NCBI GenBank assembly: GCA_019241495.1
Contig: JAFAWZ010000331.1
Coordinates: forward strand, 1 to 9,106
Length of the DNA: 9,106 nt
Direction of reading: 5' to 3'
DNA from: Acidimicrobiales bacterium
Lineage (GTDB): Bacteria; Actinomycetota; Acidimicrobiia; Acidimicrobiales; Palsa-688
The notes below the pieces were generated by a model. That model was not told the origin of the DNA, searched no databases, and was given only the letters and a program-made list of their open reading frames with translations. Every line of letters starts with the position of its first letter. Position 1 is the stretch's first letter. The position numbers were made by a program, and so were the translations under genes. This document shows, one piece after another, positions 1 through 4,643 of the stretch.

Positions 1-1
1 C

Positions 2-595
2 AGCCTGGCTGCCTTGGTCCTCGGCGGCTTGGTGGCGGCTGCCACGGCGTCCCCCCTGCCTCTCGTGATCCTCCTCCTGGCCGGATCGCCAGTGCTCGTG
101 TTCCTCGTGGTCGAGCAGAAGCTGGCCCACCAATCGGAGCAGTGGCAGCGCGACATCGCCCGGGAGATCCCCGTCATGAGCGAGCAGCTGGCCATGCTGC
201 TGAACGCGGGCTTCTCGTTGGGGGCGGCCCTGGGTCGCATGGCGGAACGGGGCCGTGGTTGCGTAGCCCTGGACATGGCCCGGGTGGTGAACCGGGTCCA
301 ACAGGGTCTGACCGAGTCGGCTGCTCTGAGCGAGTGGGCCGAGCTGGCCCGGGTCGACGCGGTGGATCGCCTGGTGGGGGTGTTGAAGCTCCATTCTGAT
401 GCAGCCGAGCTCGGTCGCCTCATATCCGCCGAGGCTCGCCAGGCGCGCCGGGATCTCCACCGGAAGACCGTGGAGCTGATGGAGCGGCGCTCGCAACAGG
501 TATGGGTCCCCGTGACGGTGGCCACCTTGGTGCCCGGCGCCATCCTCCTGGCCATTCCATTTCTCGCTGCCCTGAAACTGTTCGCCAACGCCTGA
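2..595 (+). CDS. TadC-like type II secretion system F-domain protein (5' partial)
   Basis: This is the C-terminal part of an inner-membrane platform protein of a Tad/Flp pilus machine, the component that couples the assembly ATPase to pilin insertion. The frame is open to the left edge, so the first in-frame start inside the window (TTG at 14) is probably not the real one. Visible residues show a long hydrophobic stretch (roughly residues 1-38, VLGGLVAAAT to VFLVV). A cytoplasmic helical T2SSF-like domain follows, with REIPVMSEQLAMLLNAGFSL and an Arg/Glu-rich helix (EARQARRDLHRKTVELMERR). A final membrane segment (VPVTVATLVPGAILLAIPFLAALKLF) comes just before the stop. TadC-type proteins end this way, with the last membrane helix near the C-terminus. 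The small pilus-protein genes downstream support a Tad assignment. TadB and TadC share the fold; TadC is favoured only by its position next to the pilin gene. Confidence 0.8.
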   Translation, partial: SLAALVLGGLVAAATASPLPLVILLLAGSPVLVFLVVEQKLAHQSEQWQRDIAREIPVMSEQLAMLLNAGFSLGAALGRMAERGRGCVALDMARVVNRVQQGLTESAALSEWAELARVDAVDRLVGVLKLHSDAAELGRLISAEARQARRDLHRKTVELMERRSQQVWVPVTVATLVPGAILLAIPFLAALKLFANA

Positions 596-643
596 ACAGA
601 AATGTCCGGGACGCGGCTTTCACGAATCTCCTGGTCAGAGCTA

Positions 644-672
644 TTTAGAACAACGATGTAGTTTGATTATCT
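644..672 (+). promoter_or_regulatory. Candidate promoter giving a leaderless pilin transcript
   Basis: The gap 596-679 is markedly richer in A and T than its surroundings. A weak -35-like TTTAGA (644-649) and a -10-like TTATCT (667-672) are separated by 17 bases; GATTAT at 665-670 is an alternative -10. Transcription would start about 7 bases downstream, at or next to the ATG at 680. No Shine-Dalgarno sequence precedes that ATG, which agrees with a leaderless message, common in Actinobacteria. The hexamers are poor matches, so this remains a prediction. Confidence 0.35.
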
Positions 673-679
673 TTCACTC

Positions 680-904
680 ATGACTGTCAAAAAGATTTAC
701 TACGCCGGCGGCCGGGGCCACAGGAAGTCTGACGACTTACCCGATGAACGCGGAGAAGGAGTCATCTCGACTGCCATCGCGGTGCTCGTCATGGCGTTCA
801 TCGGGGTCGCCATGTGGGTCGCGTTCGATGCCACCTTCAATCACGCCGCGACCCATGTTGATCGCCAGGTCAACTGCATCGGCCAGTCCGACACCAGCTG
901 CTGA
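680..904 (+). CDS. Small Flp/TadE-like pilin protein (74 aa)
   Basis: This is a likely pilus structural subunit or minor pilin. It has a charged N-terminal leader (residues 1-25, ending DERGEG), one hydrophobic segment (about 27-50, ISTAIAVLVMAFIGVAMWVAF) and a short tail with two cysteines, NCIGQSDTSC, the last being the final residue. A short basic/acidic leader, a Gly and then a hydrophobic helix is the prepilin layout. Classical Flp pilins have Glu at position 5 after the cleavage Gly; here that residue is Ala if cleavage follows GEG. The gene sits where the pilin or the small DUF4244-type protein lies in actinobacterial Tad loci, directly after the TadC-like gene. There is no Shine-Dalgarno before ATG 680, so it may be leaderless. 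A GC-rich hairpin follows the stop at once. Assignment rests on size, layout and position, not on a recognised family motif. Confidence 0.72.
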   Translation: MTVKKIYYAGGRGHRKSDDLPDERGEGVISTAIAVLVMAFIGVAMWVAFDATFNHAATHVDRQVNCIGQSDTSC

Positions 905-923
905 GCGGTCCCGCCGGGGCCGC
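905..923 (+). other. GC-rich stem-loop directly after the pilin stop codon
   Basis: GCGGTCCC (905-912) pairs with GGGGCCGC (916-923) across a 3-base loop: eight pairs, one of them G-U. It begins one base after the TGA at 902-904. No T-tract follows, so it is not a standard intrinsic terminator. A hairpin here could protect the 3' end of a pilin message or reduce read-through into the next genes; that role is inference. Confidence 0.5.
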
Positions 924-951
924 TCCAAGAAGCTGTCGCAAACCCGCGGAA

Positions 952-1032
952 GAGAGAAGGCGGCGGCTCGTCTTTCACCAACTCTCGCCTCCGCTCGCAC
1001 CCCGGGGATCGAACGAGCCGCCGCCTTCTCTC
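952..1032. repeat. Perfect 20-bp inverted repeat between pilin and tadE-like gene
   Basis: The 20 bases at 952-971 are the exact reverse complement of 1013-1032, separated by 41 bases; 14 of 20 positions are G or C. The right arm begins exactly where the TadE-like protein ought to begin (ACG at 1013) and encodes its first residues SRRLLS. There is no T-tract after it. In RNA the stem would bury the translation start of the TadE-like gene. It could be an attenuator, an mRNA processing or stability element, a protein-binding palindrome or a relic of an insertion; the sequence alone does not decide. Confidence 0.75.
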
Positions 1033-1399
1033 CGAGGCGGGCGTCGCCATCGTCGGGACCCTCTTGGGGTTCCTCATCTTCATGGTCCTGCTGCTGTTCT
1101 CGGCCCAGGTACTGATCCACCTCTACGCCACATCGGCCCTGACCTCGGCAGCCACCCGGGCGGCCGAGACGGTGGCTCAATCGAGCTCCCCCGTGGCGCA
1201 AACGGCGGAGGCCGAGGCGGCGGCCCGGGCCCAGCTCGGCTCATTCGGGGCGACCCGCACGTCGTTCGACTGGAGGGAAGTGGACTCTCAACAGGTGGTT
1301 CTCCAGGTGACCGGCCGGACTCCCGGCTTGGTGCAGTTCGTGCCGGGTTGGCAGACGATCACCCGCACGGTGACCGCGCGCACCGAGCGCTTCCGGTGA
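1013..1399 (+). CDS. TadE-like pilus assembly protein (start codon unresolved)
   Basis: This is a TadE-type minor pilin, anchored by one N-terminal helix with a periplasmic or surface domain. The family layout is clear: SEAGVAIVGTLLGFLIFMVL, then ALTSAATRAAETVA, the alanine-rich helix that follows the membrane segment in TadE proteins, then a beta-rich tail ending TRTVTARTERFR. The start is a problem. Between the upstream stop (902-904) and position 1064 this frame has no ATG, GTG or TTG. TTG 1064 or ATG 1082 would cut into the membrane segment. ACG at 1013, preceded by GGGGAT, would give a good N-terminus (SRRLLSEAGVAIVG) of 128 aa and is used here provisionally. A mutated start, a rare non-ATG start, read-through of the TGA at 902 or a sequence error are all possible. 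Unlike its three small neighbours it has no cysteine. Its stop overlaps the next start. Confidence 0.68.
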   Translation, partial: TSRRLLSEAGVAIVGTLLGFLIFMVLLLFSAQVLIHLYATSALTSAATRAAETVAQSSSPVAQTAEAEAAARAQLGSFGATRTSFDWREVDSQQVVLQVTGRTPGLVQFVPGWQTITRTVTARTERFR

Positions 1400-1845
1400 G
1401 AGCGAGGGCACCTCGGGGTGAGGAGGGCTTCGTCGGTGGCTTCGCCGGCTTGCTGTTCGGGATGTTGTTGTTCGTCGCCGGCACCCTCCTGGCCGCCTAC
1501 GCGTGGGGCGTGGTCGATACCAAGACGGCGACGGCCGAGGCGGCCCGCCAAGCGGTCCGCACCTATGTCGAATCATCCGACGCAGCGCGGGCCACGGCAG
1601 AGGCTGACCAGGCGGCGGACGACGCGCTCACGGGGTATGGCCGTGACCCCGGCCGGGCCCGGGTGTCGATCTCGTCGGGCCCGTTCCTACGCTGCGCCCG
1701 TGTGACAGTGACAGTGACATATCCAGCTCCGCTGTTCTATCTCCCGTTCGTCGGTCGTCTAGGGAGCGGCCAGGCGGTGCAGGCCCTGCACTCGGAGCTG
1801 GTGGACCCCTACCGGAGCGGTCTGGCCGGGGTCGCGACGTGCTGA
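1396..1845 (+). CDS. TadE/TadF-like pilus protein (149 aa)
   Basis: This is a second small single-helix protein of the Tad cluster, probably a minor pilin or pseudopilin. GTG 1396 overlaps the previous stop TGA (1397-1399) as GTGA, which suggests translational coupling. An open frame extends further upstream, but only within the previous gene. Residues 1-9 are a basic leader (RARAPRGEE), residues 10-38 a Gly-rich hydrophobic helix (GFVGGFAGLLFGMLLFVAGT), followed by an Ala-rich amphipathic helix (TATAEAARQAVRTYVESSDAARATAEA). The C-terminal half is beta-like, with FLRCARVTVTVTYPAP and LFYLPFVGR; a V-T-V-T-Y-P-x-P strand is typical of TadE/F C-terminal domains. It has exactly two cysteines, one in FLRC and one as the last residue (GVATC). 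The family is inferred from layout and neighbours; the TadE versus TadF name is not secure. Confidence 0.75.
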   Translation: MRARAPRGEEGFVGGFAGLLFGMLLFVAGTLLAAYAWGVVDTKTATAEAARQAVRTYVESSDAARATAEADQAADDALTGYGRDPGRARVSISSGPFLRCARVTVTVTYPAPLFYLPFVGRLGSGQAVQALHSELVDPYRSGLAGVATC

Positions 1846-2312
1846 GGGGCCGAGACGCCGGGGGCAGCGTCTTGGTCCTGGTTCCCTCCGGCTTCTTGGT
1901 CCTGATACTGCTGTCTGCCCTGGCAGTTGACAGCGCCGTCGCCTACCTGGCCCAGCAGCGATTGCACGATGCGCTCACCGCGGCGGCCAACGACGCCGTT
2001 GCGGCCGGCCTGGACAATGGCACCTTCTACGCCGGAGGTGCTCTCACCCTCGATCCGGCGACCGTCCAGCGGGCCGTGTGCCAGACCATCGACGCCCAGC
2101 GCGCCAGCGGGTTGCAACAGCTGAAGGTCGCGGTGGCGATCAGCGGCCTGTCGATACAGGTATCGGGTTCCGCGACGGTTAGTGCCGTGTTCGGCCGAGC
2201 CCTCCCCGGGTTCGGACACCGGTCGGTGCGCTCGACGGCGGGCGCCACCCTCGCCGCTTCTACCTCGTCGGCTGCCGCTCGGTTCGGCCCCCCGACGGTC
2301 CTGCGCTGTTGA
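1839..2312 (+). CDS. TadG-like pilus-associated protein (157 aa)
   Basis: This is the last gene of the visible Tad cluster. GTG 1839 lies inside the end of the previous gene (7-base overlap, GTGCTGA) with GGGG seven bases upstream, so translation is probably coupled. Residues 9-31 form the membrane helix (GSVLVLVPSGFLVLILLSAL), then AVDSAVAYLAQQRLHDALTAAANDAV, which matches the TadG-type N-terminus in which a helix is followed by a D-x-x-x-A-Y/R-x-x-Q/A stretch and an Ala-rich segment. The remainder looks like a secreted beta domain (VAVAISGLSIQVSGSATVSA) with a Ser/Thr/Ala-rich tail. It is much shorter than full-length TadG and lacks a von Willebrand A domain. Two cysteines are present, in RAVCQ and as the final residue (TVLRC). 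Its stop codon lies in the first unit of the tandem repeat that follows. Confidence 0.72.
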   Translation: MLRGRDAGGSVLVLVPSGFLVLILLSALAVDSAVAYLAQQRLHDALTAAANDAVAAGLDNGTFYAGGALTLDPATVQRAVCQTIDAQRASGLQQLKVAVAISGLSIQVSGSATVSAVFGRALPGFGHRSVRSTAGATLAASTSSAAARFGPPTVLRC

Positions 2313-2361
2313 AGGCCCAGAGCTTGTTGAAGGCCCAGAGCTTGTTGAAGGATCAGAGCTG
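2308..2361. repeat. Three-copy 18-bp tandem repeat spanning the convergent gene ends
   Basis: The 18-bp unit GTTGAAGGCCCAGAGCTT occurs exactly at 2308-2325 and 2326-2343; a third, diverged copy (GTTGAAGGATCAGAGCTG) fills 2344-2361. The array makes up the whole 40-base gap between two convergent genes and supplies both stop codons: TGA 2310-2312 on plus and TGA 2355-2353 on minus. From memory, the minus-strand unit CTTCAACAAGCTCTGG resembles the dispersed CTTCGACAAGCTCAGG repeats found in many environmental genomes. That likeness would need a search to confirm. Confidence 0.9.
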
Positions 2362-3021
2362 GCGAGCCAGAGCGAGAAGTGTGTCTCCCGCAGCTGTCAG
2401 GTCGGCTTCCACCGAGCTGCCGGCTACCCCCGTCGCCCGCAGGTCGCCGAGCGCGGTTATCAGCTCGTCGCGGGCGGTCGCCCAGAGCCGGGCCACGGCC
2501 GGGTCCGGTGCGGTAGGGAGCCTCTGGGCCCGGCTCAGATTGCGGGCCAGATCCGACCAGGCGGGCGAAGACACAGGGGCCGGTGTCTGCTCGAGCACCG
2601 CCACGTCGTTCAGCATGAGCTGCACCACGGGGGCGGCCCGAGTGGTCCACGCCGTTTCGGGGGAGGTGTGTTGGCCCGGCGGAGCGAAGAGGGCTGCGAG
2701 CAGGGCGACCAGAGCGACCGCCAGGACTCCCTCGGTCAGACGCGGCCACCTCAGCCAGAGGGTCGCTCGAAGACGCGAGGCCCGGTAGCCGGGTGGGGCG
2801 GGCGGCGGGGCCGTGAAGGCCGCACCCCCTCGCAACGGCGAGACGACAGTGCGAGCCGGGCCTAGCCGCCGCCGGCGCACCGCCGGCCGGCCCCATGCGC
2901 CGGTCGGCACCGCGGGTCTCGGATGGCTCTCTGCCTCTCGCCGGTCCCGAGCAGCTGGGCGGTCGTCACAAGGCGGGAGGGGCGGGGGCCAGGGCCCTCC
3001 GGGGTGCGGATCGAGCGACAC
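2353..3021 (-). CDS. Membrane-anchored protein of unknown function
   Basis: I do not recognise this family. The minus frame has one clear membrane segment (LTEGVLAVALVALLAALFAP) preceded by an Arg/Pro-rich, probably cytoplasmic region (RASRLRATLWLRWPR). A predicted extracytoplasmic helical domain of about 100 residues follows, with VVQLMLNDVAVLEQ, WSDLARNLSRAQRL, LWATARDELITALGDL and a C-terminal LTAAGDTLLALARQL. Amphipathic helices with regular Leu/Ala spacing and high third-position GC argue that it is real. The start is uncertain: GTG 3021 (used here, 222 aa), TTG 3039, GTG 2910 (185 aa) and TTG 2835 are all open, and an ATG at 3105 would overlap the nucS start on the other strand. The N-terminal 60 residues are Pro/Arg-rich and weakly convincing. 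It converges on the tad cluster and diverges from nucS. Its stop codon lies in the third unit of the tandem repeat. Confidence 0.55.
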   Translation of the reverse strand: MSLDPHPGGPWPPPLPPCDDRPAARDRREAESHPRPAVPTGAWGRPAVRRRRLGPARTVVSPLRGGAAFTAPPPAPPGYRASRLRATLWLRWPRLTEGVLAVALVALLAALFAPPGQHTSPETAWTTRAAPVVQLMLNDVAVLEQTPAPVSSPAWSDLARNLSRAQRLPTAPDPAVARLWATARDELITALGDLRATGVAGSSVEADLTAAGDTLLALARQL

Positions 3022-3103
3022 GTCAGCCAGGATCCCCAAGCTAGGTTCCGGGCCGACCGGTATGGCGGAGCCCGACCGCTCCGTGCAGCAGAATGGCGGT
3101 CCC

Positions 3104-3763
3104 ATGCGATTGGTCATCGCGACCTGCACGGTCGACTACGCGGGCCGGCTTTCGGCCCACCTGCCGCTCGCCAAGCGGCTGTTGATGGTCAAGGCGGACG
3201 GCTCTGTGTCGGTCCACTCCGACGGCCAGGCGTACAAGCCGTTGAACTGGATGTCGATCCCGTGCGAGCTACGAGCCGGCCCGGATCAGTGGGTGGTGAC
3301 AAACCCGAAGGGCGAGACGCTGACCATCAGCATCGAGGTGGTCCATCTCGACATCGAGCACGAGATGGGAGACGAGCCCGGCCTACGCAAAGATGGCGTG
3401 GAGGCCCACCTGCAAGAGCTCCTGGCCGCCCGTCCGGAGGCCATCGCGGCCGGGCTGAAGCTGGTCCGCAGGGAATACCCGACCGACATCGGCCCGGTCG
3501 ATCTGCTCTGCCGCGACGCCGAGGGCCGGGCCGTGGCCATCGAGATCAAGCGCCGAGGCGAGATCGACGGCGTGGAGCAACTGGTTCGCTACCTCGAGCG
3601 GCTCGACCTGGACGGCCGGCTCCGCCCGGTTCGCGGTGTGTTCGTCGCCCAAGTGATCAAGCCCCAGGCTCAGGTCCTGGCCGCAGCTCGGGGGATCGGC
3701 TGTGTGGAGGTCGACTACGACGAACTGCGTGGGCTCGACACCGGCCGGCTGACGCTGTTCTAG
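3104..3763 (+). CDS. nucS: Mismatch-specific endonuclease NucS/EndoMS
   Basis: NucS cuts both strands at G-T, G-G and T-T mismatches and drives the non-canonical mismatch repair used by actinobacteria and some archaea that lack MutS/MutL. The 219-aa protein fits the family length. Residues 1-50 carry the hallmark N-terminal DNA-binding part (RLVIATCTVDYAGRLSAHLP, KADGSVSVHSD, YKPLNWM). The C-terminal nuclease domain has HLDIEHEMG, KDGVEAHLQELL, REYPTDIGPVDLLCRD and AIEIKRRGEIDGVEQL; Asp133, Glu147 and Lys149 form the PD-(D/E)xK site. The extreme C-terminus, GRLTLF, matches the short sliding-clamp-binding tail of the family. ATG 3104 puts the conserved RLVIA at residue 2; an in-frame ATG at 3062 would add 14 unconserved residues. 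An intrinsic terminator follows the stop by 7 bases, so it is probably transcribed alone. Confidence 0.96.
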   Translation: MRLVIATCTVDYAGRLSAHLPLAKRLLMVKADGSVSVHSDGQAYKPLNWMSIPCELRAGPDQWVVTNPKGETLTISIEVVHLDIEHEMGDEPGLRKDGVEAHLQELLAARPEAIAAGLKLVRREYPTDIGPVDLLCRDAEGRAVAIEIKRRGEIDGVEQLVRYLERLDLDGRLRPVRGVFVAQVIKPQAQVLAAARGIGCVEVDYDELRGLDTGRLTLF

Positions 3764-3770
3764 TCGTTCT

Positions 3771-3800
3771 GGCCACCCGCGGGCTGGCCGCATCTTTTTT
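3771..3800 (+). terminator. Intrinsic terminator of nucS
   Basis: GGCCACCC (3771-3778) pairs with GGGCTGGCC (3781-3789), with one bulged base, over a two-base loop. Six consecutive T follow at 3795-3800, seven bases after the nucS stop. The short CCGCA/TGCGG pairing that flanks the T-run (3788-3804) could give an alternative fold. This is the only textbook hairpin-plus-T-tract in the window. Confidence 0.7.
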
Positions 3801-3816
3801 GCGGACGCTGGTCAGT

Positions 3817-3855
3817 GCCTGCGACCGCCCAGTGCCGTCAAGCAGTGTCGCAGGC
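3817..3855. repeat. 9-bp inverted repeat in the nucS-rsmE convergent gap
   Basis: GCCTGCGAC (3817-3825) is the exact reverse complement of 3847-3855, separated by 21 bases. It lies in the 179-base convergent gap 3764-3942, which holds no gene. No T-tract is next to it on either strand; the run of five A at 3905-3909 (TTTTT on minus) is closer to rsmE and lacks a convincing stem. It may help end transcription from the minus-strand operon, but this is weak. Confidence 0.35.
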
Positions 3856-3942
3856 GCTCGTCACGAATTGGAGATGAGCTCCCGCAGAAGAGCGAAGTGT
3901 CCACAAAAACGCCGGCCCGATAACAGCGAGGGGAAGCCGAGC

Positions 3943-4632
3943 CTAAAGAGGCGCCGCCGGCCCGGCCACCCCGGCCCGCAGCCCGCACAGCAACGCCCCG
4001 GCGACGACCGCGGCGGTCTCGGTTCGAAGCACGGTCGGCCCGAGGCCGACCGACGGAAAGCCGGCGGCGGCCGCCGCCGACCGCTCAGCCTCCTCCCAGC
4101 CCCCCTCCGGCCCGACGAGGAGCATGGGCCGCTCGAGCGACGGAGGCCCGCCCCCAGGCACGCAAAGCGCGCCCGAGCCCACCAACGACGAGAGACCGAC
4201 CATCCCCTCCACCACCGGCAGCCAGCACTGCCCGCTCTGCATAACCGCGGCGCGGGCCACCTTGCGCAACCGGGCCAGGTGGGATTCACCCCGTCCCGCG
4301 TCCCACCGCACCACCCCCCGGGCCGTCGACATCAGCACGATCCGGTCCACCCCGAGCTCGGTGAGCTTCTGCACCGCCCACTCGGGGCGGTCCCCTTTGA
4401 CCGGGGCGAACGCCACCGTCACTGCAGGAGTGGGCCGGGGCACGAACGACACCTCGGCTGCAGGTACGAGCGACGCCGATCCTGAGAAGGCGCACTCCCG
4501 GCACGAACCCGCCCCGTCGGTAACGGACAACATCGATCCGTCCCGCAACCGCAGCACCTTTCGAAGATGGTGGAGATCCTCGTCGTCGAGGACCGGAGCA
4601 GCCACATCGGAGACCACGGCGTGGACGGCCAA
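3943..4632 (-). CDS. rsmE: 16S rRNA (uracil-1498-N3)-methyltransferase RsmE
   Basis: RsmE uses S-adenosylmethionine to methylate N3 of U1498 in 16S rRNA of the 30S subunit and belongs to the SPOUT superfamily with its C-terminal trefoil knot. The 229 residues show the PUA-like N-terminal part (DDEDLHHLRKVLRLRDGSML, 16-35), KGDRPEWAVQKLTELGVDRI (79-98), VARAAVMQSGQCWLPVV (125-141), the knot motif LLVGPEGGWEEAE (171-183) and LGPTVLRTETAAV (197-209), all RsmE signatures. TTG 4632 is chosen because AGGGG lies eight bases upstream (spanning the dnaJ stop) and the protein then has normal length. It starts 11 bases after dnaJ and is the last gene of the minus-strand operon; dnaJ followed by rsmE is a frequent bacterial arrangement. 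The C-terminal tail GVAGPAAPL is low-complexity and probably not functional. Confidence 0.94.
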   Translation of the reverse strand: MAVHAVVSDVAAPVLDDEDLHHLRKVLRLRDGSMLSVTDGAGSCRECAFSGSASLVPAAEVSFVPRPTPAVTVAFAPVKGDRPEWAVQKLTELGVDRIVLMSTARGVVRWDAGRGESHLARLRKVARAAVMQSGQCWLPVVEGMVGLSSLVGSGALCVPGGGPPSLERPMLLVGPEGGWEEAERSAAAAAGFPSVGLGPTVLRTETAAVVAGALLCGLRAGVAGPAAPL

Positions 4633-4643
4633 ACGGGTGACCC

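Noticed and set aside
902..923. Selenocysteine insertion at the TGA with the following hairpin as SECIS
   Set aside because: The 3-base loop starting one base after the UGA does not match bacterial SECIS spacing, and the pilin ends naturally with Cys as its two neighbours do. Plain read-through cannot be excluded and is noted under findings.
744..1115. Alternative plus-strand frame bridging pilin and TadE-like gene
   Set aside because: Ser/Arg/Pro-rich product with no hydrophobic helix. The other frame gives clear pilin and TadE segments, so it neither explains the missing tadE start nor supports a frameshift.
2308..2361. CRISPR array
   Set aside because: The units are directly adjacent with no spacers, and no cas genes are near.
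2027..2896. 289-codon minus-strand frame covering the tadG end and the repeat
   Set aside because: It crosses the well-supported TadG-like gene antisense and overlaps the better minus-strand frame with a membrane segment. It shows no plausible fold; the repeat appears in it only as LQQALGLQQ-type repeats.
3817..3855. Attachment site or insertion scar in the nucS-rsmE gap
   Set aside because: There is only a 9-bp inverted repeat, with no target-site duplication, integrase or tRNA. It is kept only as an inverted repeat.
2923..4485. Very long plus-strand open frame (520 codons)
   Set aside because: It overlaps nucS in another frame and is antisense to rsmE. Its product is Arg/Pro/Gly/His-rich with no domain, as expected for a shadow frame in GC-rich DNA.
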